Below are positions 1-5,884 of a DNA stretch of 6,512 nt, piece by piece. Where the stretch lies: positions 1-6,512 of the forward strand of contig JACQUR010000350.1 in NCBI GenBank assembly GCA_016210245.1, written 5' to 3'. The stretch is from Chloroflexota bacterium. Lineage in GTDB: Bacteria > Chloroflexota > UBA6077 > JACQUR01. Position numbers and translations under genes: made by a program. The notes under the pieces are model-generated. The model searched no databases. It was not told the DNA's origin and saw only the letters and a list, made by a program, of their open reading frames with translations. Position 1 is the first letter of the stretch. Each line of letters begins with the position of its first letter.

Positions 1-190
1 ACCTCCGTCGCCTGGGCTGGCGCCGGCCTGGCCCTCTCTGCACCCCCGGTTCCAATGAGGTCGGGGCCGCTGATTGGAGGTTGATGGTTGTATGGCCAAC
101 CAACCTTCAACCTCCAAGCTGCGGCCCCGACCTCATTGGAACGGAGGGTGCAGAGAGGGCCTGGCCTGCGCCAGCGCTGGCGAAGGAGGT
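1..190. repeat. 90-bp imperfect inverted repeat before kynA
   Basis: The first 90 bases and bases 101-190 are reverse complements with 10 mismatches by hand alignment and no gaps, separated by 10 bases. Uninterrupted blocks include 51-70 with 121-140 and 31-40 with 151-160. The left arm begins at the window edge, so the repeat may be longer. In RNA the right arm would pair the kynA Shine-Dalgarno (183-190) with bases 1-8, with one mismatch. The central part (ggaggttg / caaccttcaacctcc) resembles simple GGTTGAA-type intergenic repeats. It could be a MITE-like palindrome, a recent inverted duplication, or a regulatory hairpin; the sequence alone does not decide. Confidence 0.9.
183..190 (+). 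promoter_or_regulatory. Strong ribosome binding site of kynA
   Basis: AAGGAGGT is a full-length match to the anti-Shine-Dalgarno and lies 8 bases before the ATG at 199. It decides the start: the frame is open back to 88, but that upstream part lies inside the inverted repeat and shows no family similarity. The site lies wholly within the right arm of the hairpin. Confidence 0.85.
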
Positions 191-198
191 GGGCAACG

Positions 199-1005
199 AT
201 GCCGCAGCAAGCGCGCGACGAGCGCCAGCCGGTCGACCGGCCAGCCAACGAGCAGCCGGTGGACGGAGGCACGTCGTTCGGCCCTGAGGATCCGTGGGCT
301 CCCCTGGTGGAGGTAGCCTTCCAACCCCCGGGCACAGGGGAGACCGTCTACGAGCGGTACCTGGAAACTCAGGCCCTCTACCAATTGCAGCTTCCCAGGC
401 CGCCGCTGGGCCACCACGACGAGTTCCTCTTTCGGACCGTCCACCAGGCCTGCGAGCTATGGATGAACCTGATGAGCTTCGAGTTGACTACCGTCCTGGC
501 CTTACTGGCGCACGAGCGCGCGCCGGAGGCGCTGCGGTTGCTGCGCCGCGTCGTCCTGGCGGGGAGGCTCGTCGTCCGCCAGCTCGAGCTGATGGAAACC
601 ATGTCTGCCTGGGACTACCACGGCATCCGCCGCAAGCTCAGCGGTGGGAGCGGCCTGCAATCGCCCTCCTTCCCCAACCTCCTGCGGCTCGGCCACCAGG
701 TGTGGGACCATTTCGAGGCGCTGCGCCAGCACGCCGGCCTCGCCCTGCCAGAGGTTTACACGCGCCGCTACGACCACCCTCTGCTCCACGAGCTCGCCGA
801 GGCCCTGGTGGACCTGGACGAGACCGTGCAGTCCTTCCGCTACCACCACTACAAGCTGGCCCAGCGGATGATCGGCACCAGCGTGATCGGCACCGGGGGC
901 GTCCAGGTGGAGGCGCTGGAACGGAGCATCCACCGCAGCCTGTTCCCCGAGCTGTGGCGAGTGCGGGATGCGCTCACCGCTCGGGCCAGTTCGACGTATG
1001 AGTAG
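199..1005 (+). CDS. kynA: Tryptophan 2,3-dioxygenase
   Basis: Haem enzyme of the cytoplasm that opens the indole ring of L-tryptophan with O2 to give N-formylkynurenine, the first step of the kynurenine pathway. The 268-residue product carries the family signatures in order: HHDE at 72-75, VHQACELW at 81-88 (His82 matching the substrate-site histidine), an IRRKL...SGLQS stretch at 143-155 with the conserved arginine at 144, FRYHH at 213-217 (His217 in the place of the proximal haem ligand), MIG followed by GTGG at 224-234, and FPELW at 249-253. Length is normal for bacterial forms (about 260-290). The first 40 or so residues are polar, proline-rich and outside the conserved core. ATG 199 is chosen for its AAGGAGGT site. 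No other kynurenine gene (formamidase, kynureninase) is visible here, so its partners lie elsewhere or the kynurenine feeds another route. Some substitutions (SGLQS for SGFQS) suggest a divergent branch. Confidence 0.9.
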   Translation: MPQQARDERQPVDRPANEQPVDGGTSFGPEDPWAPLVEVAFQPPGTGETVYERYLETQALYQLQLPRPPLGHHDEFLFRTVHQACELWMNLMSFELTTVLALLAHERAPEALRLLRRVVLAGRLVVRQLELMETMSAWDYHGIRRKLSGGSGLQSPSFPNLLRLGHQVWDHFEALRQHAGLALPEVYTRRYDHPLLHELAEALVDLDETVQSFRYHHYKLAQRMIGTSVIGTGGVQVEALERSIHRSLFPELWRVRDALTARASSTYE

Positions 1006-1014
1006 GAGTCAGTA

Positions 1015-1030
1015 GCCAGTGACTACTGGC
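1015..1030. repeat. Small palindrome after kynA
   Basis: GCCAGT-GACT-ACTGGC forms a 6-bp stem with a 4-base loop starting 10 bases after the kynA stop. It is embedded in a gtcagtagccagt-like simple repeat; similar wording (tagtggtcagccgtcagc) recurs near 6382-6398. There is no T-tract, so it would be a weak terminator at best. Confidence 0.5.
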
Positions 1031-1052
1031 CACCCGGCACACACCTTGCGGC

Positions 1053-1093
1053 TGCTTCCACGGACCGCCCCAGCAGGGGTGGCATCGGAGGTA
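1053..1093 (+). promoter_or_regulatory. Candidate RNA thermometer in the hsp20 leader
   Basis: The leader can fold into an inner hairpin, CCGCCCC (1065-1071) with GGGGTGG (1076-1082) around an AGCA loop. An outer helix pairs UGCUUCC (1053-1059) with GGAGGUA (1087-1093), which contains the Shine-Dalgarno GGAGG (1087-1091). The outer helix has seven pairs, two of them G-U, and so is the weaker one. ROSE-type thermometers of small heat-shock genes have the same arrangement: a stable upstream hairpin and a weak U/G-rich helix masking the ribosome site. Pairing was done by hand; no folding energy was calculated. Confidence 0.4.
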
Positions 1094-1100
1094 CTTGAGC

Positions 1101-1640
1101 ATGGCGATCGAGCTTTGGCAGCCGTGGCGCGAAGCGCAGATGCTCCGCCAGGCTATGCATTCCCTGATGAGCGAGAGCCTCATCCCGTCGCCCGCAACCC
1201 GCTTCCCGACCCGACGGCCGGAAGCGGACTTCTTCGAGACGGAGGACAGCTACTGGGTGGAGGCGGCCCTGCCGGGCTTCCGCCCGGAGGAGGTGGACAT
1301 CACGGTCGAGGGCGACCTGCTGCGCATCTGCGCCACGAAGCAGGAGCAGCCGGAGACGACGCAAGCCCCACGCTCCCTGCTCCGCGAGCGAGAGCCGGCG
1401 GTCGAGTACACGTTCGAGCTGCCAACCGAGGTCGAGCCCGAGCAGGCCGAGGCGCGGTTCGAGCACGGCATGTTGAACGTCCGCCTGCCCAAGCCGGAGT
1501 GGGCCCGGCCCCACAAGATCCAGATCTCCGGGGCTCGCCCGCAGATCGAGGGCCAGGTACGCCCTGAGGTTGAGCAGACCCGAACTCAGCCGCAGCCCGA
1601 GACCCAGCAGCCCAGAAGCCAGCAGCGCCGGACCCGCTAG
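1101..1640 (+). CDS. Small heat-shock protein, Hsp20/alpha-crystallin family
   Basis: ATP-independent chaperone that holds unfolding proteins in oligomeric complexes until Hsp70/ClpB can refold them. The 179-residue product has a short N-terminal arm (1-40), then an alpha-crystallin domain (about 41-131) beginning at the characteristic EADFFETEDSYWVEAALPGF. The signature A-x-x-x-x-G-x-L appears as ARFEHGML at 118-125, and the C-terminal I-x-I anchor as IQI at 140-142. After it comes an unusual 35-residue tail rich in Gln, Arg, Glu and Pro; most bacterial members end soon after I-x-I. ATG 1101 is preferred over TTG 1095 because GGAGG (1087-1091) is 9 bases upstream of the ATG but only 3 from the TTG. 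The gene follows kynA on the same strand after about 95 bases. No CIRCE operator is visible, so control may be by sigma factor or by the foldable leader. Confidence 0.92.
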   Translation: MAIELWQPWREAQMLRQAMHSLMSESLIPSPATRFPTRRPEADFFETEDSYWVEAALPGFRPEEVDITVEGDLLRICATKQEQPETTQAPRSLLREREPAVEYTFELPTEVEPEQAEARFEHGMLNVRLPKPEWARPHKIQISGARPQIEGQVRPEVEQTRTQPQPETQQPRSQQRRTR

Positions 1641-1647
1641 CTCGTTC

Positions 1648-1689
1648 TGAGGTGGGGGCGCGGCAATGCATTGCCGCGCCCCCACCTCA
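1648..1689. repeat. Perfect 42-bp palindrome, possible terminator of hsp20
   Basis: Bases 1648-1668 (tgaggtgggggcgcggcaatg, but for its last base) are exactly complementary to 1669-1689, with no spacer; the centre is ATGCAT. It begins 7 bases after the hsp20 stop. There is no T-tract on either side, so it would be a non-canonical terminator. The core (ggggcgcggca / tgccgcgcccc) resembles dispersed palindromes seen between genes in Chloroflexota, and a related GC palindrome occurs at 6256-6276. Confidence 0.85.
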
Positions 1690-1699
1690 TACCAGGTCC

Positions 1700-2110
1700 G
1701 GGTGATTGTGGGCGCGCACGGCGCCTTGTCCACCGCCTCCGCCGGCTCCTGCTCCCGTTCTACGTGCCGGATCGCCGCCTGCTGCGCCGTTTCCAGGTGC
1801 TGGCCCAGCGCCTCACTCTTCTGGCGCACCGTTTCCCGCGTCACCTCCCAGCCGGTCAGGTCCGCCAGCAGCCGCTTGGCTGCCTGGAAGCGGTCGGTGG
1901 TCGCGCCCAACTTGGCCACCCACTGGTGCAGCCCAACGCTCAGCCGCTGCCCCTCGCCCAGGGCCAACCGCTGTTCGGTCGGGCTCCAGCCGTGCTGGCA
2001 GGGGCGACAGTGGTACCAGGGCCGCTCAAATGACACCGGCCCGCACACGGTCCGCACCGTCCGATTCCGCGGCGGTCGCTCCGCGCCCCGTGGCCGACCG
2101 GCCCCTGGCG
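1700..2110 (-). pseudogene. Truncated ISKra4-like transposase remnant
   Basis: On the minus strand, between about 2075 and 1719, the translation reads RTVRTVCGPVSFERPWYHC, CRPCQHG, then a Leu/Gly-rich stretch (LALGEGQRLSVGLHQWVAKLG), a helical part ending in TGWEVTRETVRQKSEALG, and EAVDKAP. A 'VRT..GPV...R.YYHC..C..G..P.D..LGL' run followed by 'TG..VS.ETVR' is the N-terminal zinc-finger and helix-turn-helix-like region of ISKra4-type transposases, as I recall the family. The next element expected, the start of the DDE catalytic domain, is missing: the similarity stops about 30 bases from the palindrome at 1648-1689. The frame stays open across hsp20, but that continuation is antisense shadow. 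Upstream of about 2110 the N-terminus is not recognisable. I infer a dead fragment of an old insertion. Confidence 0.6.
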
Positions 2111-2450
2111 CTCCCGCCCGCGCGCCGCAGGGCCACCGCATCCCCGCAGGCGAGCCGGCGTCGCTCGGCGGGACGGTGCGAGCCGGACCGCTCGGCGCGG
2201 ACGCCCGGGCCAGGCCGTGGGCGGGGCCTGGGGAGCCTGGCGGGCGAGGCTGCGGCCGGGAGCGCCGCGGGGAGCGCCGGCGCCCTGGCTGGGCGACGCC
2301 TCGCCCGCGGGCGGCTGCGGGGGCCGGGCGGGCTCGCCAGGAGTCGGTGGGCCACGGGGGGGCGTACGGCTCGCCCGCGCAGACAGGAGGTCTGCGCTCC
2401 CAGGCAGGCCCACGCTTCACGCGCAAAATCGTGACCCGCACCCGGTCCCT
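2111..2450. other. Extremely GC-rich spacer without a recognised gene
   Basis: Between the transposase remnant and the histidine kinase the sequence is almost entirely G and C, most strongly from 2200 to 2350. It is full of short self-complementary runs (for example tcgcccgcgggcgg) and open in most frames because stop codons are rare. Translations are monotonous Arg/Gly/Pro/Ala and match no family I know. Part of it may be decayed insertion-sequence DNA. Composition becomes normal again at about 2410. Confidence 0.5.
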
Positions 2451-2455
2451 CGTCT

Positions 2456-2484
2456 TTGGGTGCGCCTGGCCCCCCCTCTATCGT
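2456..2484 (+). promoter_or_regulatory. Possible sigma-70-type promoter of the two-component operon
   Basis: TTGGGT (2456-2461) and TATCGT (2479-2484) are 17 bases apart, with 3 and 4 consensus matches. An overlapping TATGCT at 2484-2489 is an alternative -10. This is the only AT-leaning stretch before the kinase gene. Transcription from here would start at about 2491, almost at the ATG at 2493, which would make a leaderless message if that start is used. Confidence 0.25.
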
Positions 2485-2492
2485 ATGCTTGT

Positions 2493-4442
2493 ATGAGACC
2501 GATCCAGTCACGGTGCGAGATGGCTCTCGAGTCTGCCGGCCCATCCACTGGCTGCCGAGCCTTCGGCCGCTGGGTCCGCTTCCAGCACCTCGGCATCCGC
2601 CAGCGGATCATGCTCTACGTGACGCTGGGACTGGTGCTCATGTTTGGTAGCTTCGCCCTGCTGGGGCTCCAATCCATCGAGCAGGCCACGCAACTGGTCT
2701 ACGAGGAGCGCCTGACGCGGGCCTACACGCTGGCCAGCATGTTCGAGAGCGACTTCCGCCATGTCGCCGCCGACGTCCAGGAGGAGCGGGCTGGCCTGCT
2801 CGCGGACGAGCCCGGGCGGCGCCAGGCGACCGCCCGGGCGCTGCTGCTCCACCTGGCCAACACCGACCCGTTCCACTTCTTCCACGTCACCGGCCTGTGG
2901 CTGCTGGCGCCCGACGGAGCGGTGATGGCCGCGGCCGGCCGCCCGGCAGCCGAGCCGAACGCGGCACAGGGGGCGATCACGGCGGCAGCCGCCGGCCTGG
3001 GGGAGGGCGACTTCGCCCTGCTGCCGGCTGCGGACGGCGGGCCGGGCGACGTCCCCTTCGCAACCCTCGCCCTCCGGTTGGGAGAGCCGGCCAGCCCCAC
3101 AAGCCGGCTCGTGGCGGTACACCTGGCCTCCGAGGTTGGCGTCTCTCCCGAGGCACCGAGTCTCAACCCGTCCAGCGGGGCCAGGCAGCCGCTGCTGCCC
3201 CCGCAGTTGGCCGATCCTGCCGCTCGGTATCACCTGGAAGTGCTCGGCCCGGACGGGCACGTCGTCCTTGGCCTGGGCGGCGAGGAGGAGCCCACGGGGA
3301 GCATCAGCCACCATTTCAGGGTGATCCAGGGGCTGGGGGGCCAGCAGCAGGCGGCCACGCTGCTCCATCGCCCTGGCCCGGGCGAGGACTTCGAGCCCCA
3401 CGTCATGGCCGTGGTGCCGCTCGGCTCGTCCCGCTTCTCGCTGGTGCTCGAGCAGGCCGTCGATGTCGCGCTGGCTTTGCCCATGCAGGTGGAGCAGCGG
3501 CTGGTGCTCCTGACGACGGCAGGGTTCCTGGCCACGCTGGCGGTCGCCTGGGTGACGACCGGGCGCGTGGTCAAGCCAACCCAGGAGCTGACCGGCGCAG
3601 CCCAGGGCATGGCCCGGGGCGACCTGGAGAGCCCCATCCACATCCGGGCTCAGGACGAGGTGGGCCAGCTCGCCGAGAGCCTGGAAACCATGCGCCAGCA
3701 GCTCCGCACGGCCTACCGCCAGTTGGAGGACACCAATCGCGCCCTGGAGTCACAGGTCAGGGAGCGCACGGCCCGCCTGGGCGAGCTGCTGCAGAAGGTC
3801 ATCTCCGCCCAGGAGGAGGAGCGCGCCCGACTGGCCCGCGAGCTGCACGACGAGACGGCTCAGACCCTGGGGGCCCTGACCATCGCGCTCGATCGCGCCC
3901 GCGACAGCCTGGACGGCACGCTCCCCCAGACCGCCGAGCAGCTCGCGGAGGCCAAGGCCATCGCGGCTCGCCTGCTGGAGGAGACGCGCCGCTTGATTCT
4001 CGACCTGCGGCCCATGGCCCTGGACGATCTCGGGCTGGCGCCGGCCATCCGCTGGTATGTCGAAACCCACCTGGAGGACCGGGGCGTCGCGGCGACCGTC
4101 GAGGTGGAGCAGCCGGCCGCGCGCCTGCCCAAGCACCTGGAGGTGTCCCTCTTCCGCATCATTCAGGAAGCGGTCACCAACATTGCCAAGCGCGCCAACG
4201 CCAGCCACGCCCACATTCGGCTGACCTTCCGCGGCGCGGTCGCCCACGTACTCGTCAGCGACGACGGCCAGGGCTTCGCTGTCGACCGCGTGCTCGGGCC
4301 CGGGCTGCCGGTGCAGCACGTCGGGCTGCTGGGGATGCAGGAGCGGGTCGGGCTGCTCAACGGGCGGCTGGAGATCCACTCGGAGCCCGGAAGAGGTACG
4401 GCGGTTTCCGTCGAGATCCCTATTGTCGAGGAGGCGAGCTAG
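2493..4442 (+). CDS. Membrane sensor histidine kinase, NarL/LiaS-type (HAMP-HisKA_3-HATPase)
   Basis: Inner-membrane sensor kinase that would autophosphorylate and pass phosphate to the regulator encoded next. From ATG 2493 it has 649 residues. Transmembrane segment 1 is at about 39-60 and segment 2 at about 336-357; between them is a 275-residue extracytoplasmic region rich in Ala, Gly and Pro that I cannot assign. A HAMP domain (about 358-410, KPTQELTGAAQGMARGDL) leads into a coiled coil. The HisKA_3 box is ARELHDETAQ with the phospho-acceptor His452; the following D-x-x-x-Q is the phosphatase motif known from NarX-type kinases. The N box is at 556-569 (IIQEAVTNIAKRAN), the G1 box DDGQGF at 590-595, and the ending GLLGMQERV...GRLEIHSEPGRGT is typical. 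Neither start has a clear Shine-Dalgarno; ATG 2520 (nine residues shorter) is equally possible. The open frame back to 2217 is GC-driven and has no support. The ligand is unknown. Confidence 0.9.
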   Translation: MRPIQSRCEMALESAGPSTGCRAFGRWVRFQHLGIRQRIMLYVTLGLVLMFGSFALLGLQSIEQATQLVYEERLTRAYTLASMFESDFRHVAADVQEERAGLLADEPGRRQATARALLLHLANTDPFHFFHVTGLWLLAPDGAVMAAAGRPAAEPNAAQGAITAAAAGLGEGDFALLPAADGGPGDVPFATLALRLGEPASPTSRLVAVHLASEVGVSPEAPSLNPSSGARQPLLPPQLADPAARYHLEVLGPDGHVVLGLGGEEEPTGSISHHFRVIQGLGGQQQAATLLHRPGPGEDFEPHVMAVVPLGSSRFSLVLEQAVDVALALPMQVEQRLVLLTTAGFLATLAVAWVTTGRVVKPTQELTGAAQGMARGDLESPIHIRAQDEVGQLAESLETMRQQLRTAYRQLEDTNRALESQVRERTARLGELLQKVISAQEEERARLARELHDETAQTLGALTIALDRARDSLDGTLPQTAEQLAEAKAIAARLLEETRRLILDLRPMALDDLGLAPAIRWYVETHLEDRGVAATVEVEQPAARLPKHLEVSLFRIIQEAVTNIAKRANASHAHIRLTFRGAVAHVLVSDDGQGFAVDRVLGPGLPVQHVGLLGMQERVGLLNGRLEIHSEPGRGTAVSVEIPIVEEAS

Positions 4443-5102
4443 ATGCGGAAGATCCGGATCCTGGTGGCCGACGACCATACCCTCATCCGCCGCGGGATCG
4501 TGGGCCTGCTCAACGCGCAGGAAGACATGGAGGTGGTAGGTGAGGCGGGCGGCGGCCAGGAGACGCTGCACCTGGCTGGCCAGACCCAGCCGGACGTGGT
4601 GCTGATGGACATCGGCATGCCCGACGGCAACGGGCTGGACACGACCAGGGCGATCAAGAAGCAATTCGCGAGCGTCCAGGTGCTGGTGCTGACTATGCAC
4701 GACCGCGAGGACTACCTGTTCCAGGCCTTGCGGGTCGGGGCGGCTGGCTACATCCTGAAGGGCGCCGATGTCCAGGACCTGCTGGCCGGCCTGCGCGCCG
4801 TGGCGCGCGGCGAGGTCTACCTGTACCCGACGGTCACCAAGAAGCTGCTGGCCGACTACCTGCGCCGGGTGGAGAGCGGAGAGGATGGCACCAGCTTCGA
4901 CGCCCTGACCGATCGGGAGCGGGAGGTCTTGCGGCTGATCGCCCAGGGCAAGACCAGCGCCGAGATCGCGCAGGCGCTCTACATCAGCCCCCACACCGTC
5001 CAGACCCATCGCGACCACATCATGGAGAAGCTCAACCTGCACCGCAAGGCCGAGTTGATCAAGTACGCCCTCCGCAAAGGGCTGGTCGACGGCGAAGCCT
5101 GA
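4443..5102 (+). CDS. NarL/LuxR-family response regulator
   Basis: Cytoplasmic DNA-binding regulator of 219 residues, the cognate partner of the kinase before it. The receiver domain (1-120) has the acidic pair Asp10-Asp11, phospho-acceptor Asp56 in VVLMDIGMPDG, Thr84 and Lys106, all as expected for an active receiver. After a linker of about 30 residues, the LuxR-type helix-turn-helix (about 153-215) reads LTDREREVLRLIAQGKTSAEIAQALYISPHTVQTHRDHIMEKL in the usual order (quoted in two parts: LTDREREVLRLIAQGK and TSAEIAQALYISPHTVQTH). Its ATG follows the kinase TAG with no gap, and a GAGGAGG site (4429-4435) lies inside the end of the kinase gene, so the two are translationally coupled. The targets are not evident; the cupredoxin gene downstream on the same strand is one candidate, by position only. 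Confidence 0.95.
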   Translation: MRKIRILVADDHTLIRRGIVGLLNAQEDMEVVGEAGGGQETLHLAGQTQPDVVLMDIGMPDGNGLDTTRAIKKQFASVQVLVLTMHDREDYLFQALRVGAAGYILKGADVQDLLAGLRAVARGEVYLYPTVTKKLLADYLRRVESGEDGTSFDALTDREREVLRLIAQGKTSAEIAQALYISPHTVQTHRDHIMEKLNLHRKAELIKYALRKGLVDGEA

Positions 5103-5257
5103 GCCACCGTCCGCGCATCCCCCAAATGCCCTACCCGGGAATCGGGTGGTTTGCGCGCCCAGGTTCAGGCAGCCGGCCGATGGCTGCGCCGTGCCCGCCC
5201 GGGTATGGTTGGGGCGCGCCAGGAAAACGGCGCGACAACCATTGAGGAGGCGGAACG
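5103..5257. other. Intergenic region between regulator and cupredoxin
   Basis: The 155 bases hold a short hairpin, ACCCG-GGAAT-CGGGT at about 5133-5147, too weak and without a T-tract to be called a terminator. They also hold an AGCC/GGCT hairpin near 5180 and a GGCGCGCC palindrome near 5214. I see no convincing -35/-10 pair, so read-through from the two-component operon into the cupredoxin gene is possible. Confidence 0.4.
5244..5250 (+). promoter_or_regulatory. Ribosome binding site of the cupredoxin gene
   Basis: GAGGAGG lies 7 bases before ATG 5258. It settles the start, which also gives a proper lipoprotein signal peptide from the first residue. Confidence 0.8.
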
Positions 5258-5704
5258 ATGCAATGGCAGAAAGTGCTCCCGCTGCTGGGATTCGGCCTGG
5301 CCCTGGCGCTGGTCGGATGCCGGGAGGTGAGGATCGCCTCGGCGGAGGCGGAGGCGGCGGACCCGGGCGCGGTGCAGATCGCGTTGAGCGAGTGGGCTGT
5401 GGCGCCCAGCGTCGCCACGGTCTCGGCCGGCGCGGTCACCATCCAGGCTACCAACCAGGGGCAGTTGGAGCACGAGCTGGTGCTGCTGCGCACCGACCTG
5501 GCGCCCGACGCCCTGCCCCTGCAAGCCGATGGCACCAGGGTCGACGAGGACGCGGCCGGGGAGGGCGTTGGAGAAATCGAGGACCTGGAAGCCGGCACAA
5601 CCGGGGCGGACACCTTCGACCTGGCGCCCGGGACCTACGTCCTCATCTGCAACGTGCCCGGCCACTACCAGGCCGGCATGGTGGCCACCCTGCAGGTGGA
5701 GTAG
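5258..5704 (+). CDS. Cupredoxin-fold copper lipoprotein (plastocyanin/azurin-like)
   Basis: Small extracytoplasmic blue-copper protein, expected to be anchored in the membrane and to carry electrons or copper. The 148-residue product starts with a Lys-containing n-region and hydrophobic stretch ending in the lipobox LVGC (Cys21), then an acidic, Ala-rich linker and a cupredoxin domain from about 38. All four type 1 copper ligands can be placed: His72 (QLEHELV), Cys131, His136 and Met141 in the closing loop C-N-V-P-G-H-Y-Q-A-G-M. The CNVPGHYxAGM loop is typical of small cupredoxins of the sulfocyanin/plastocyanin-like type. A 30-residue acidic insert (about 90-115, DEDAAGEGVGEIEDLEAG) precedes the C-terminal strands. 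The two-component pair upstream is on the same strand. Possible roles are electron transfer to an oxidase or copper handling; no oxidase or copper ATPase is present in the window. Confidence 0.88.
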   Translation: MQWQKVLPLLGFGLALALVGCREVRIASAEAEAADPGAVQIALSEWAVAPSVATVSAGAVTIQATNQGQLEHELVLLRTDLAPDALPLQADGTRVDEDAAGEGVGEIEDLEAGTTGADTFDLAPGTYVLICNVPGHYQAGMVATLQVE

Positions 5705-5769
5705 CGCCCTCTCTCCCTCTCTCCGCGCGTGGGCCAGCCAGGTCAGCGCCTGCGCATGCAGGTTAGAAT

Positions 5770-5871
5770 GTATCTGCTCAATAATCCGGGGTGGACGCCC
5801 CTGCGACGGCCCGGGAGCCCAGTGATTCCGCCAAGAGGCCTTCGCGCTCCCCCGGATTATTGAGCAGATAC
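5770..5871. mobile_element. MITE-like element with perfect 22-bp terminal inverted repeats
   Basis: Bases 5770-5791 (starting gtatctgctcaata and ending tccgggg) are the exact reverse complement of 5850-5871. The 58-base interior has no coding capacity. The same 14-base end, gtatctgctcaata, occurs again at 6399-6412 beside an apparent transposase reading frame. Total length (102 bp), perfect termini and lack of a gene fit a miniature inverted-repeat element moved in trans. No clear target-site duplication is visible (flanks ttagaat and gacgtga). Confidence 0.7.
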
Positions 5872-5884
5872 GACGTGATGCGCG

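Noticed and set aside
1..190. T-box or tryptophan attenuator before kynA
   Set aside because: No T-box antiterminator core, no specifier-type stem and no leader peptide with tandem Trp codons were found; only the inverted repeat is evident.
88..198. Longer kynA starting upstream of 199
   Set aside because: Lies in the inverted repeat, has no family similarity, and the AAGGAGGT site points to ATG 199.
1023..2441. 472-residue minus-strand open frame
   Set aside because: Only about 1719-2110 resembles a protein family; the rest runs antisense through hsp20 or through the GC island and is open merely because stops are rare.
2217..2492. N-terminal extension of the kinase back to 2217
   Set aside because: Translates to monotonous Arg/Gly/Ala in the GC island, lacks a ribosome site, and would put 92 unrelated residues before the first membrane segment.
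2508..3641. 377-residue minus-strand open frame opposite the kinase sensor region
   Set aside because: Antisense shadow in GC-rich coding DNA; the plus strand has membrane segments and a conserved domain order.
2897..4543. 548-residue plus-strand frame overlapping kinase and regulator
   Set aside because: Arg/Gly/Pro-rich shadow in the wrong frame, crossing a clear gene boundary.
3750..5042. 430-residue minus-strand open frame opposite the kinase and regulator
   Set aside because: Its composition is a shadow of the well-supported plus-strand genes, with no recognisable domain and no ribosome site.
5130..5150. Rho-independent terminator after the response regulator
   Set aside because: The ACCCG/CGGGT stem is short and not followed by a T-tract.
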